33,721 nucleotides of DNA from Neisseriaceae bacterium (GCA_030151665.1 JASLDB010000076.1:1-33721), one strand, 5' to 3'. Counted from the first letter of the stretch, positions 6,466 through 15,450 are shown. Notes: a model not told the origin generated them from the letters alone. Translations and numbers: made by a program.

Positions 6466-7950
6466 ATGCATTCTTCAAACTCGCCAAGTTCAACAGGGTC
6501 GAATCAAGTACAGCGCCGATTAAAAGTCCGCCATTTATCCATGATTGCCATTGGTGGTTGTATTGGTACAGGCTTATTTATGGCCAGTGGCTCTGCTATT
6601 CATGACGCAGGCCCCGGTGGTGCTTTGGCAGCGTATGCCGCCATTGGCATTATGGTTTATTTCCTAATGACTTCATTGGGCGAAATGGCAACATTCTTAC
6701 CCACATCAGGGGCATTCAGTACCTACGCCACTCGCTTCGTGGACCCATCATTGGGTTTTGCTTTGGGGTGGAATTATTGGTTTAACTGGGTAATTACCGT
6801 GGCTGCTGACATTTCCATTGCCTCCATTGTGATCCACTATTGGGCACCGATGGAATTCTTACCGGCATGGGGTTGGAGCTTGTTATTTTTAGCTGCCATT
6901 GTTGCGCTCAATAGTTTATCGGTTAGGGCGTATGGTGAATCTGAGTATTGGTTTGCCATTATCAAAGTGGTCACCGTCATTATCTTCTTGATTATTGGTG
7001 TGCTAACCATCTTCGGCATTGTTGGGGGTGAATACATTGGTTTGAAAAACTTTACCGTTGGTGATGCCCCATTCTTGGGCAATAACACCGCCAACCAATT
7101 TCTCATGGCATTGGGTGTCTTCTTAATTGCAGGCTTCTCATTCCAAGGTACCGAGTTAATTGGCGTTGCTGCGGGCGAATCAGAAAATCCTGAAAAAAGC
7201 ATTCCACAAGCCATTAAGAAAGTCTTTTGGCGTATTTTGATTTTTTACATTTTGGCTATCTTGATTATTGGTTTATTGATTCCCTATACCGACCCTGCTT
7301 TATTGGGCGGCGATGTGAATGAGATTTCCAAATCACCATTTACCTTGGTATTTGAAAAAGCGGGCTTCTTGTTTGCCGCTGCCGTGATGAATGCCGTTAT
7401 TTTGACATCCATTTTATCAGCAGGCAATTCAGGCATGTATGCCTCAACTCGCATGCTATATGCCATGGCAAAAGACAAATTGGCCTACCCTATTTTTGGC
7501 AAAGTCAATGCCAATGGTACGCCAATTATCTCTTTAATCGCCACCACGATAGTGGTCGCAATGGTGTTCTTATTGCAATTATCAAGTGATCGGGCTTATC
7601 AGTATGTGCTAGCAGCATCGGGTTTAACAGGCTTTATTGCATGGTTGGGCATTGCCATTAGCCATTACCGTTTTCGCCGTGCTTTTTTGGTTCAAGGCCG
7701 AGATTTGAGCCAATTGCGTTACCGAGCCAAGTGGTTCCCATTTGGTCCCATTTTTGCTTTTGCCTTGTGTTTACTCGTGATTATTGGTCAAGATACCGCT
7801 TTATTGATTGAAGGTGATTTTGATTGGAATCGCTTCTTGGTGACTTACATGGGCATCCCCATTTTCTTGGTATTCTTCTTTTACCATAAACTGCGTTACA
7901 AGACCAAAAAAGTGCCTTTGGAATCGGTTAACCTTAGCCAAGATGCTTAA
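6466..7950 (+). CDS. lysP: Lysine-specific permease (APC superfamily)
   Basis: This is a 494-residue inner membrane amino acid:proton symporter with about 12 hydrophobic segments. Several blocks follow E. coli LysP closely: MIAIGGCIGTGLF in the first segment, GALAAY, FLMTSLGEMA, FALGWNYWFNW, GFSFQGTELIGVAAGESENP and SAGNSGMYASTRMLY. The length matches LysP (489). The resemblance is close enough to call lysine specificity rather than a general basic amino acid permease, though specificity is inferred. The ribosome binding site is weak (GATTGAG close to the ATG). The 270-base gap to rfaE2 holds divergent promoters; I see no lysine riboswitch in it. A strong terminator follows. Confidence 0.9.
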   Translation: MHSSNSPSSTGSNQVQRRLKVRHLSMIAIGGCIGTGLFMASGSAIHDAGPGGALAAYAAIGIMVYFLMTSLGEMATFLPTSGAFSTYATRFVDPSLGFALGWNYWFNWVITVAADISIASIVIHYWAPMEFLPAWGWSLLFLAAIVALNSLSVRAYGESEYWFAIIKVVTVIIFLIIGVLTIFGIVGGEYIGLKNFTVGDAPFLGNNTANQFLMALGVFLIAGFSFQGTELIGVAAGESENPEKSIPQAIKKVFWRILIFYILAILIIGLLIPYTDPALLGGDVNEISKSPFTLVFEKAGFLFAAAVMNAVILTSILSAGNSGMYASTRMLYAMAKDKLAYPIFGKVNANGTPIISLIATTIVVAMVFLLQLSSDRAYQYVLAASGLTGFIAWLGIAISHYRFRRAFLVQGRDLSQLRYRAKWFPFGPIFAFALCLLVIIGQDTALLIEGDFDWNRFLVTYMGIPIFLVFFFYHKLRYKTKKVPLESVNLSQDA

Positions 7951-7970
7951 GTAAAACGGCAATAATCAAT

Positions 7971-8008
7971 AAAACCACCTGCCAAATCGGCGCAGGTGGT
8001 TTTTTTTT
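7971..8008 (+). terminator. Intrinsic terminator after lysP
   Basis: AAAACCACCTG (7971-7981) pairs with CAGGTGGTTTT (from 7993), then a run of T to 8008. It separates lysP from thrB. Confidence 0.88.
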
Positions 8009-8041
8009 GGTATGATGCGATAAATTTGTGAGGATTCATTT

Positions 8042-8959
8042 ATGTCAGTGTACACAAGCGTGACCGAAGCGCAGATGCAAGACTTTCTGTCCCATTACCA
8101 ATTGGGCGACTTGGTTGAACTCAAAGGCATTGCCCAAGGCATTACCAATACCAATTATTTTGTCACCACCACGACAGATCGCTATATTCTGACTATTTTT
8201 GAAACTTTGCATTCAGAAGAACTGCCTTTTTTCTTGGAACTTATGCGTGCCATGAGCAATGCTGGTGTTGCCTGCCCTGCTCCGCAAATGCGCACCGATG
8301 GGCATTTGTCTGGTGTATTATCAGGTAAACCTGCTTGCTTGGTCAGCTGTTTGCATGGCAAAGACACAGAGTCACCCAACGAAGCACAATGCTTTTCTGT
8401 AGGTGCCATGATGGCCAAAATGCACATTGCTAGCCAATCCATTGACTTGCGCATGGACAATCCTCGCTACCAAGATTGGTGGCAAAAAACTGCGGCTCGA
8501 GTTGAAGCCCATATGCCTACCCCAGAAGCAAAATTGCTAAAAGACACGATTATCGAAGTGGCTGAACAAAACACCAGCCATTTACCACACGGTTTGATTC
8601 ACGCCGATTTATTCAAAGACAATGTTTTACTGTCGGGTGATGATGTCGCAGGCTTGATTGATTTTTATTATGCTTGCCACGGCGCATTTGTCTACGACAT
8701 TGCCATTGCTGTGAACGACTGGGCCCGCAATAGCGACAATACCATTAACCCTGCACTACAAGCAGCTTTCTTAGCAGGTTATAACAGTATTCGCCAACTG
8801 AATGAAGATGAGCTCAATGCTTTTTCTTGGGCACAAAAAGCCGCTATCTTGCGCTTTTGGGTTTCTCGCTTGGAAGATTTTTATTTCCCACCAGAAGGTG
8901 ACTTAACCTTCACCAAAGACCCCAATGCCTTTAGGGATTTGCTATTGCATTTAAATTAA
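8042..8959 (+). CDS. thrB: Homoserine kinase, ThrB2 (aminoglycoside-phosphotransferase fold)
   Basis: The enzyme phosphorylates homoserine to O-phosphohomoserine in threonine synthesis. The 305-residue product has a GITNTNYFV nucleotide-binding block (33-41), LTIFE, the catalytic loop HADLFKDNVL (187-196) and the metal-binding LIDFYYACHG (205-214). This is the form found in many beta- and alphaproteobacteria and Pseudomonas, unrelated to the GHMP-type ThrB of E. coli. Length fits the family (about 300-320). A TGAGGA stands 9 bases before the ATG. A TATGAT at 8011-8016, just after the lysP terminator, could be its -10 box. No other threonine genes are adjacent. Confidence 0.92.
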   Translation: MSVYTSVTEAQMQDFLSHYQLGDLVELKGIAQGITNTNYFVTTTTDRYILTIFETLHSEELPFFLELMRAMSNAGVACPAPQMRTDGHLSGVLSGKPACLVSCLHGKDTESPNEAQCFSVGAMMAKMHIASQSIDLRMDNPRYQDWWQKTAARVEAHMPTPEAKLLKDTIIEVAEQNTSHLPHGLIHADLFKDNVLLSGDDVAGLIDFYYACHGAFVYDIAIAVNDWARNSDNTINPALQAAFLAGYNSIRQLNEDELNAFSWAQKAAILRFWVSRLEDFYFPPEGDLTFTKDPNAFRDLLLHLN

Positions 8960-8981
8960 ATCACAACATAAAACAAGCCAT

Positions 8982-9014
8982 AAAAAAAGCACACCGAATA
9001 CGATGTGCTTTTTT
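8982..9014. terminator. Bidirectional terminator between thrB and emrB
   Basis: AAAAAAAGCACA (8982-8993) pairs with TGTGCTTTTTT (9004-9014). A/T runs on both sides allow use by the convergent thrB (plus) and emrB (minus) transcripts. Confidence 0.82.
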
Positions 9015-9072
9015 ATTGGTGGTTCATTCAAACAAATTTCATGTGCGAAAAACACATAAACCTCCCAAGGCT

Positions 9073-10584
9073 TTAGACTGCCTTATTTAAAGGTTTAGAA
9101 AACCAAACGACAATAATCAACCCCAATAACAAAACACCTGCACCATAAAATACTTCATTCGAACCCATAATGGATGCTTGTTGGTTAATGGTTTGATTGG
9201 TCAAAACAAGCGACTGCATGTCCGAAAAACCCATGTGACTCATTTGAGAAAACCACGATTGGCTGTTGGCATCGTATGTGCTAATGTGCTCAGTTAATTG
9301 TGCATGGTGTAACGCACTGCGTCGCTCCCACATGGTAGTGGAAATAGATGTACCAATACCACCAAACAAAATGCGCACAAAATTCGACAAACTAGAAGCA
9401 CTTGCCAATTGATGTGGCTGCATGCCAGACAAAGTGATATTGGTCAATGGCAAGAAGAACATCGACAAGCCTATGCCTTGCAACAACTGCGGCCAAAACA
9501 CATCCCAAAACGACATTTGCGTATTAAAGTGGCTGCGCCAAAAAAAGCACACCGCAAACACAGTAAAACTCACCGTCACTAGCCAACGCATGTCCAAGCG
9601 ATTGCTGTATTTACCAATAATCGGCGAAATCAGCACAGGAAATAAACCAATCGGTGCCGCTGCCAAGCCTGCCCAAGTAGCGGTATAACCCATCTGTGTT
9701 TGCAACACCATGGGCAGCAACACAATCGTGCCCATGTAAACCATGAACGACAAACTCAAGGTAATCACGCCAATGGTAAAATTGCGATTTTTAAACAAGC
9801 TCAAATCCACAATCGGGTGTTTTTCCGTTAATTCCCAAATCACAAGGTAGCTTAACGCCACCACAGCCACCAAAGCCAAAACCACAATCTCAGTGGATTC
9901 AAACCAATCCAGCTCTTTACCACGGTCAAGCATCATTTGCAAAGCACCAACACCCACCACCAAAAGCGCCAAGCCCATTTTATCAATTGGCAATTCACTG
10001 GTTTGGGTTTCGCGTTTTTTCAATTCTCCATAACCCAACCACAGCACAAATGCGCCAATCGGGATATTGATAAAGAAAATCCAACCCCAGTGCCAATTAT
10101 CAGAAATAATCCCGCCCAGAATTGGCCCAAAAATCGGTGCCACAATAATGGTCATCGACCACAAAGCCAAAGCCATGCCTCGTTTTTCAGGGGGATAACT
10201 TGATAACAATAAGCTTTGTGACAATGGAATCATGGGTCCAGCCACTGCGCCTTGCATCACACGAGCAGCAATCAAAAATTCCAAACTCGGTGCAATACCA
10301 CACAACCACGAAGCCAAAACAAATAGCAAAGTCGATGCCATAAAAACCCGCACCTCACCAAAACGCTTGGCTAACCAACCCGTCAACGGCACAGAAATGG
10401 CATTGGCCACCGCAAAAGATGTAATCACCCATGTGCCTTGTGCTGTTGCCGTACCCAAATTACCAGCAATAGTTGGCAATGCCACATTGGCAATGGTGCT
10501 GTCCAAAACTTGCATAAAAACAGCCAAGGACAAAGCCAAAGTCACTTTGACCAAAGAAGAACCAGATAAAGGCGAATGAGCCAT
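9073..10584 (-). CDS. emrB: EmrB/QacA-type multidrug efflux transporter (MFS, DHA2)
   Basis: This is a 503-residue inner membrane drug:proton antiporter with about 14 hydrophobic segments. It shows the DHA2 motif LDSTIANVALPTIAG in the first segment, WVITSF, the LAKRFGEVRVF loop, and GPILGGIISDNWHWGWIFFINIPIG as motif C. It is expected to work with the EmrA adaptor and an outer-membrane channel to export drugs or fatty-acid-like compounds. In Neisseria the equivalent is FarB. I place the start at 10584 because AAGGAGG lies 5 bases upstream; an ATG 66 bases further up would overlap emrA and adds a hydrophilic tail unlike the family. The gene starts 13 bases after emrA stops and is last in the marR operon. 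Confidence 0.93.
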   Translation of the reverse strand: MAHSPLSGSSLVKVTLALSLAVFMQVLDSTIANVALPTIAGNLGTATAQGTWVITSFAVANAISVPLTGWLAKRFGEVRVFMASTLLFVLASWLCGIAPSLEFLIAARVMQGAVAGPMIPLSQSLLLSSYPPEKRGMALALWSMTIIVAPIFGPILGGIISDNWHWGWIFFINIPIGAFVLWLGYGELKKRETQTSELPIDKMGLALLVVGVGALQMMLDRGKELDWFESTEIVVLALVAVVALSYLVIWELTEKHPIVDLSLFKNRNFTIGVITLSLSFMVYMGTIVLLPMVLQTQMGYTATWAGLAAAPIGLFPVLISPIIGKYSNRLDMRWLVTVSFTVFAVCFFWRSHFNTQMSFWDVFWPQLLQGIGLSMFFLPLTNITLSGMQPHQLASASSLSNFVRILFGGIGTSISTTMWERRSALHHAQLTEHISTYDANSQSWFSQMSHMGFSDMQSLVLTNQTINQQASIMGSNEVFYGAGVLLLGLIIVVWFSKPLNKAV

Positions 10585-10597
10585 ATCGACCTCCTTA

Positions 10598-11794
10598 TTA
10601 TTTCGCAGCGTATTGTTGCAAAATATCCGCCACCAATTGGTCTGCTTCACCCATATTCGGTGTTAATGAAGCGGCTTTTTCATTGCGTGACGTGGTCGGG
10701 ATAGATGCCACACTCGGGCCTTGTTGGTTTTGCGTATCCACAGTGACTTTCATTGATAAACCAATGCGAAGTGGATTTTTGTTCAATTCGTCCTTATTAA
10801 GCGCAATGCGAACAGGCACACGCTGTACCACTTTAATCCAGTTACCAGTGGCATTTTGTGCTGGCAGCAATGAAAAAGCACTGCCTGTGCCAGCAGATAA
10901 ACCTTGTACTTTCCCGTGGTAAACCACTTTTGAGCCGTATACATCGGCAGTTAGCATGACAGGCTGACCAATGCGCATTTTGGCAATTTGCACTTCTTTA
11001 AAGTTGGCATCCACCCACAAATTGTGTAAAGGCACCACCGCCATCAAAGGCGAGCCCACACCAATTTTTTGCCCCACTTGTACATTGCGACGCGCAATTT
11101 GTCCTGCTTCTGGTGCTTTTAATGTCATGCGCTGCACGTTTAACCAAGCATCTTTAAACTGGGTAATGGCATTTTTGACTTCGGGTTTGTCTTTCATGTC
11201 TTCATGACCCAAGATCGCACGGATAGCGCTTGCTTTGGCTTCTGCTGCTGCCACAGCGGCTTGGCTACTGTCCACGGCTGCTTTGGCATGGCTAATTTCT
11301 TCTGCTGAAATGGCATCGGTTCCTTGTAAGCTCGCACGGCGCTGCCAATCCAACTGCGCTTTTGCCAAAGTTGCTTTTTGCAACTGAATATCAGCGCTGG
11401 CTTGCTTTAAATTGGCACTTTGACCATCCAAAGAACGAATAGTATTGATTAAATGGTTTTGTGCCCTGTCCAATGCCAATTTGGCATCGGCATCATCCAA
11501 CACCACCACTGTTTGCCCTGCTTTGACAATATCGGTGTCTTCGACTTTGACTTCACTAACCGTGCCTGTCATTTGTGGTGTCACTTGAATGAGATTACCA
11601 CTCACATACGCATCATCGGTTTCTTCTTCATGTTGCCAAAACACCAAATACAAAATGGCCCAAATCACTGCCACCCCGACAAAAAATAAACTTGCCAATA
11701 ACAAGCCTTTTTTACGGCTTTTGGGCATTTTTGGTTTACTGGCTTGAGGGGTATTCGCTTCTTTTACTGCATCATCTTGGGTTAGTTCACTCAT
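10598..11794 (-). CDS. emrA: EmrA-type membrane fusion protein (HlyD family)
   Basis: The 398-residue periplasmic adaptor has an N-terminal cytoplasmic tail rich in Lys and Pro, one membrane segment (about 29-49), then a split lipoyl domain (EETDDAYVSGNLIQVTPQ and VKAGQTVVVLDD). A helical hairpin with Ala/Gln/Lys-rich coiled coil follows (about 110-200), then the second lipoyl half (LKAPEAGQIARRNVQVGQKI) and a beta-barrel. It links EmrB to the outer-membrane factor. The DAYV block is typical of EmrA and of Neisseria FarA. The start has AGGAAAAG close upstream. The gap to the outer-membrane factor gene is 40 bases. Confidence 0.93.
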   Translation of the reverse strand: MSELTQDDAVKEANTPQASKPKMPKSRKKGLLLASLFFVGVAVIWAILYLVFWQHEEETDDAYVSGNLIQVTPQMTGTVSEVKVEDTDIVKAGQTVVVLDDADAKLALDRAQNHLINTIRSLDGQSANLKQASADIQLQKATLAKAQLDWQRRASLQGTDAISAEEISHAKAAVDSSQAAVAAAEAKASAIRAILGHEDMKDKPEVKNAITQFKDAWLNVQRMTLKAPEAGQIARRNVQVGQKIGVGSPLMAVVPLHNLWVDANFKEVQIAKMRIGQPVMLTADVYGSKVVYHGKVQGLSAGTGSAFSLLPAQNATGNWIKVVQRVPVRIALNKDELNKNPLRIGLSMKVTVDTQNQQGPSVASIPTTSRNEKAASLTPNMGEADQLVADILQQYAAK

Positions 11795-11834
11795 GTGCTT
11801 TTCCTGATGTTAATGTGTTGTTTGTTATTGACTG

Positions 11835-13268
11835 TTATTCATTCGTTAATTGGGCACCCCCACCAAACTGCAGATGAAGATTCATCCATGTTTGGCGAAG
11901 TCCTGCTTCACTTTGCAATGCCTGCAAGCCCAGCGACAATTGTTGATCTTGTTCATACAAAATAGGCAAAGCACTGCCCAATCCCGCTTGCTGCCTTTTT
12001 ACTTGACTGGATAAGCGCTTGGTTTGAATCGCCAAAGCTTGTTTTTGCTGATTCCACACCACACCATAGGCTTGGTGTTGTCCCATTGCGGTCGCTGCAT
12101 CGCGTACAGCGTTCAAAACTGTTTGGTTATACATTGCAATCAATTGATCATACTGCGCTTGACGTTGGTGCAATTGTGATCGCAATTGCCCTGAATGAAA
12201 CACAGGCAAAGTCACTGCAGGTACAAAACCCAAGACCAAGGAGCTGGGTTTGAATAAATCAGCCAAATCAATTGCTGAATACCCTGCCATGGTTTGAATT
12301 TTGACTTGTGGATAAAACTCAGCCTTGGCTGATTCGATACGGGCACTTTGTGCCATTAATAGCGCTTGTTGTGTCGCAATATCAGGGCGTGCCGCCAAAA
12401 GACCACTGTCTAACTGTGCCACGGTCAATGCAGGTACTCGACCTGTATAAGGAACCGTGTGCAAAGCCATTTTCTGCACGCTCTCGCCCACCAATGCTGC
12501 CAGTGCTTGTTCATGGGCAATTTGTTGAATGGATAAATTTGACTGCTCTGTTTGCAATTGATTAATGCGCAACTGCGTTTCATATTGACTTGCAGGTGCA
12601 GCAATGCCTGCTTTAATTTGCTGACTTTCAATTTGGTTAATTTTCTGCTGCACGGTGATGCGCTGCGTTAGCATGTATTTTTCTTGTGCCAGCAACTGCC
12701 ATTGATTGTAATGCGAAAACACACTGTCAATGAGTAATAGACGGCTTTGCTCCCATTCCATTTTTCTGGCTAAGCGCTCTCCCATAACCGCATTGATGTC
12801 TTGGCGATGTTTACCCCAAACATCCAAATCCCAAGCCAAATTCAAACCCAAATCACTGTTGCTGGCATAATCAGAACCCGTGCGTTGCTTTTGCATTTGA
12901 CCTTGGCTGGTGTTTTCTGAATAGCGTTGTCGAGAATAACCCGCTTTGGCATCAATACTGGGGCCTAAACCAGAACGTGCACGGCCATACTGTGCATCAG
13001 CCTCATCTATTTTCGCCAACGCCAACGTCAAAGAAGGCGCTTGACGCACAGCACTGTCCAATAAACGATTGAGCTGAACATCGTTTAGATCATGCCAAAA
13101 AAGAGGATGAATACGGGTGGTTTGGTGTGTTATTGGCAATTGCAAATCAACAGCACTCAAGGTGCTCAATGGTCGTTTGCCAGTATCCATTTGTGCACAA
13201 GCACCCAAAGTCAATGCCAATCCCACAGACACAACCAGTCGATGCAGTGTTTGTTTAGAAGGATGCAT
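11835..13268 (-). CDS. Outer-membrane efflux lipoprotein (NodT/OprM family)
   Basis: This 477-residue outer-membrane factor should form the TolC-like channel for the EmrAB pump. It has a lipoprotein signal peptide with lipobox LGAC (Cys24), two related outer-membrane-factor repeats with long Ala/Gln-rich helices, and LGLNLAWDLDVWGKHRQD, a NodT-family motif. I chose the ATG at 13268 because CAGGAG lies 10 bases upstream, inside the last codons of marR, and because it puts the signal peptide at the N-terminus; upstream in-frame ATGs overlap marR. Stop of marR and this ATG are one base apart, so translation is probably coupled. Having a dedicated channel gene distinguishes this operon from E. 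coli emrRAB and Neisseria farAB, which borrow TolC or MtrE. Confidence 0.9.
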   Translation of the reverse strand: MHPSKQTLHRLVVSVGLALTLGACAQMDTGKRPLSTLSAVDLQLPITHQTTRIHPLFWHDLNDVQLNRLLDSAVRQAPSLTLALAKIDEADAQYGRARSGLGPSIDAKAGYSRQRYSENTSQGQMQKQRTGSDYASNSDLGLNLAWDLDVWGKHRQDINAVMGERLARKMEWEQSRLLLIDSVFSHYNQWQLLAQEKYMLTQRITVQQKINQIESQQIKAGIAAPASQYETQLRINQLQTEQSNLSIQQIAHEQALAALVGESVQKMALHTVPYTGRVPALTVAQLDSGLLAARPDIATQQALLMAQSARIESAKAEFYPQVKIQTMAGYSAIDLADLFKPSSLVLGFVPAVTLPVFHSGQLRSQLHQRQAQYDQLIAMYNQTVLNAVRDAATAMGQHQAYGVVWNQQKQALAIQTKRLSSQVKRQQAGLGSALPILYEQDQQLSLGLQALQSEAGLRQTWMNLHLQFGGGAQLTNE

Positions 13269-13269
13269 T

Positions 13270-13809
13270 TTATTTTTTCTCCTGAGCCAATAACCGCGCA
13301 TTTTCATCATCTACATTTTCCAGTAGCTTGCGCATTAACCCATCCAAGTTCTCAATTTCAGCATCACTGAAGTTGTGCAACAACCGTGACCGTGCCGCAC
13401 TTAAAATCGGCACCATAATGTGAATCAATTCTTGTCCAGATGGGGTCAAACTCAATATCACTTGTCGTCTATCTGCTTCACAATGCTCACGTGCCACCCA
13501 ACCTTTGGTGACCAATTCATCAGACAGTCTTGTCGCACTGGTGCGCGTTAAATCCAAAATTTCACTCATACGAGAGGGCGTGGTTTGCTTATTTGGACTG
13601 GCATATATCACCATTAAGGCATACCACGTTGATTCATTAAGCCCATTTTCATGTAAATAATGGCTAAAAAAAGTTCGCAATCGCGGTGGAATATATTGAA
13701 ACATACGCAAAGTTAATAAACCTCGATCACAAAATTGATCTATGTTTTCAGAGAGGTTATCAATGGATTTTTGCATTTGTTCAAGTGAAATGTGTGAGCA
13801 GTTGGACAT
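13270..13809 (-). CDS. MarR-family transcriptional regulator of the efflux operon
   Basis: This 179-residue winged-helix protein is expected to repress its own operon and release DNA when it binds pump substrates, as EmrR and FarR do. Visible features are LARTSATRLSDELVTKGWV-like recognition-helix sequence (here LTRTSATRLSDELVTKGWV), then the wing ADRRQVILSLTPSGQEL, both classic MarR signatures. I place the start at 13809, which has AAGGA five bases upstream; the ATG at 13824 has none. It is the first gene, followed directly by the outer-membrane factor, emrA and emrB. A perfect palindrome overlaps its promoter. Confidence 0.93.
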   Translation of the reverse strand: MSNCSHISLEQMQKSIDNLSENIDQFCDRGLLTLRMFQYIPPRLRTFFSHYLHENGLNESTWYALMVIYASPNKQTTPSRMSEILDLTRTSATRLSDELVTKGWVAREHCEADRRQVILSLTPSGQELIHIMVPILSAARSRLLHNFSDAEIENLDGLMRKLLENVDDENARLLAQEKK

Positions 13810-13837
13810 TACAATCCTTAACATTTTTAGAATGGCT

Positions 13838-13867
13838 ATTATAGTAACTTAAGTTACTATCATTCAA
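13838..13867 (-). promoter_or_regulatory. Promoter of the marR efflux operon
   Basis: Minus-strand -35 TTGAAT (13862-13867), 18-base spacer, perfect -10 TATAAT (13838-13843). The start should fall near 13831, about 20 bases before the marR ATG. Confidence 0.78.
13841..13860. promoter_or_regulatory. Perfect 20-bp palindrome, predicted MarR operator
   Basis: ATAGTAACTTAAGTTACTAT is a perfect palindrome lying between the -35 and -10 boxes of the marR promoter and overlapping the -10. Size and placement fit MarR-family operators, so autorepression of the whole pump operon is expected. Confidence 0.78.
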
Positions 13868-14083
13868 GTAAGCATATTGGTGAAAAACATGAAATATTTT
13901 TATGAATACCAATCACAATATTGATTCATTAATGCAACCTAAAAATTAGTTTACAAAAGTGATGACCCCAAAAATATACAAAAATCCAACAAATACGAAA
14001 GCTTGTTTTAAATTTTAATGACAATGTTCTTTTGGTATTTTAACGTAATAATAATAATTACCTCATCACAAGGAGTATCTTCT

Positions 14084-14818
14084 ATGAACAAAAAACAACT
14101 ACTCTTATCCATCGCACTATTGGGTCTTTTTTCCAACCCACATGCTGCAGATACCCATTGGGGCTACCAAGAAGAAATTGGCCCAGAACACTGGGGCAAT
14201 CTCAGTGAGCAATTTAAAACATGCCAAGCAGGGTATAATCAATCACCCGTTAATATCACCAACCCCAAACAGACACAATTGGAAAAATTGACTGTTGGCT
14301 ACCAACCATCTGTCGGCACGCTATTAAACAATGGGCACACGATTCAATTTACCCCAAAAGAAAATCACTACCTTCAAAAAGGGAAAAATAGCTACAAGCT
14401 ATTACAATTTCATTTTCACTCACCCAGTGAAAACCAAATCAATGGTCAATCTTATCCATTAGAAGCCCATTTTGTTCACAAAGATGAGAACAATCAATTC
14501 TTGGTTTTTGCTGTCCTGTTTAAAGAAGGCAAACCCAATAGTGAACTTAGCAAACTTTGGGCCCACATGCCCAAAACACCAGCAAGCAGCCAGAATATTG
14601 ACCAAGTCAACATGAAAAATTTGCTGCCAAAATCATTTAAATACTATCGATTTAGCGGCTCCTTAACTGTCCCACCTTGTACAGAAGGAATAATTTGGCT
14701 GGTTGCAGACCAACACCCTACCGTATCCAAAGAACAAATTGATCAATTCAATCAAGTCATGGGCCATGCAACCAATAGACCTGTACAGCCAATTTCAGGT
14801 AGAGTCATTAGCTATTAA
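14084..14818 (+). CDS. cah: Periplasmic alpha-class carbonic anhydrase
   Basis: The enzyme interconverts CO2 and bicarbonate in the periplasm. The 244-residue precursor has a Sec signal peptide (MNKKQ, hydrophobic core, cut likely after NPHA), then HWGY, NQSPVNI, the zinc ligands in QFHFHSPSE and EAHFVHK, and the VPPCTEG loop. Cysteines in FKTCQAGYNQSP and PPCTEG are placed for the disulfide seen in the Neisseria gonorrhoeae enzyme, which it resembles in length. I chose the ATG at 14084 since AAGGAG lies 9 bases upstream and the signal peptide then starts correctly; a longer frame begins at 14018. It is a single-gene unit, diverging from marR. Confidence 0.94.
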   Translation: MNKKQLLLSIALLGLFSNPHAADTHWGYQEEIGPEHWGNLSEQFKTCQAGYNQSPVNITNPKQTQLEKLTVGYQPSVGTLLNNGHTIQFTPKENHYLQKGKNSYKLLQFHFHSPSENQINGQSYPLEAHFVHKDENNQFLVFAVLFKEGKPNSELSKLWAHMPKTPASSQNIDQVNMKNLLPKSFKYYRFSGSLTVPPCTEGIIWLVADQHPTVSKEQIDQFNQVMGHATNRPVQPISGRVISY

Positions 14819-14826
14819 TCTTGCAC

Positions 14827-14860
14827 AAAAAAGCGTCCACCCAATGGGTGAACGCTTTTT
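14827..14860 (+). terminator. Intrinsic terminator after the carbonic anhydrase gene
   Basis: AAAAGCGT and CACCC pair with GGGTG and ACGCTTTT across an AAT loop, with a single C/A mismatch inside the stem. Ends in five T. Confidence 0.82.
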
Positions 14861-14900
14861 CTTCGTTGCCTTAACAAATGCCCTGGTATTTCAGTCATTA

Positions 14901-14930
14901 AAAAAGCCAAGCATTTTTTGCTTGGCTTTT
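14901..14930 (-). terminator. Terminator after the GNAT gene
   Basis: AAAAGCCAAGCA pairs with TGCTTGGCTTTT around a T-rich loop (14901-14930). It lies 15 bases past the GNAT stop on the minus strand and could also serve plus-strand readthrough. Confidence 0.8.
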
Positions 14931-14945
14931 AACTTGATACTCATC

Positions 14946-15389
14946 TTACTTGAGTTTCAGCGTCAACGTTGGATACGGTTTACCTGCACCATCCAATTCG
15001 CTGCGAGACACACAAATAAATGCTTTTCTTGTGTAAAAATCCACTGCTTGCTGATTTTGTTCATTTACATCCAACTCATTGATTCCCAATTCATCAATGG
15101 CAAAATGTAATAACAAAGAGCCCACACCTTTTCCTCGCGCCTCACTGTCTACAAACAACATTTCCATGCGTTGATCAACCACACCAGCGAAACCCAAAAT
15201 GCACCGATTCGCAACATTTACCGCTTTATAAAGGCTCACTTGCGGAAAATACATCGGAATCAATTGCGATTCAATGGTGGCAAAATCATTGGGATGTAAA
15301 AAATCATGGCTTGCCAATACACTACGTTGCCACACACCCAACAACGCAGAAAAATCTGCTGTGGTGGCTTTTTCAATGGCAATTTGCAT
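14946..15389 (-). CDS. GNAT-family N-acetyltransferase, YjaB-like
   Basis: This is a 147-residue GNAT enzyme. The acetyl-CoA loop is EARGKGVGSLL (about 83-93), preceded by MEMLFVDS and followed by LDVNEQNQQAVDFYTRKAF. A C-terminal SELDGAGKPYPTLTLKL block follows. This arrangement (VW.RSV.A.HDFL at the start, NEQN.QAV.FY, GRSE.D..GKPYP) matches E. coli YjaB, reported as a lysine acetyltransferase, so an orthologue is plausible. The substrate is not evident here. It reads on the minus strand after glnQ-like, but a terminator (15421-15450) lies between them, so it probably has its own promoter. Confidence 0.85.
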   Translation of the reverse strand: MQIAIEKATTADFSALLGVWQRSVLASHDFLHPNDFATIESQLIPMYFPQVSLYKAVNVANRCILGFAGVVDQRMEMLFVDSEARGKGVGSLLLHFAIDELGINELDVNEQNQQAVDFYTRKAFICVSRSELDGAGKPYPTLTLKLK

Positions 15390-15420
15390 GGTTTACTCTC
15401 CCATCATTCAATTTTCCATA

Positions 15421-15450
15421 AAAAATGAGTGGCAAAGCCACCCATTTTTT
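15421..15450 (-). terminator. Intrinsic terminator after the ABC ATPase gene
   Basis: AAAAATG and GTGGC pair with GCCAC and CATTTTT around an AAA loop, with one A/C mismatch. It lies 15 bases downstream of the ABC ATPase stop on the minus strand. Confidence 0.8.

Noticed and set aside
10585..10650. 22-residue N-terminal extension of EmrB
   Set aside because: It runs into emrA and lacks a Shine-Dalgarno, while AAGGAGG stands five bases before the ATG at 10584.
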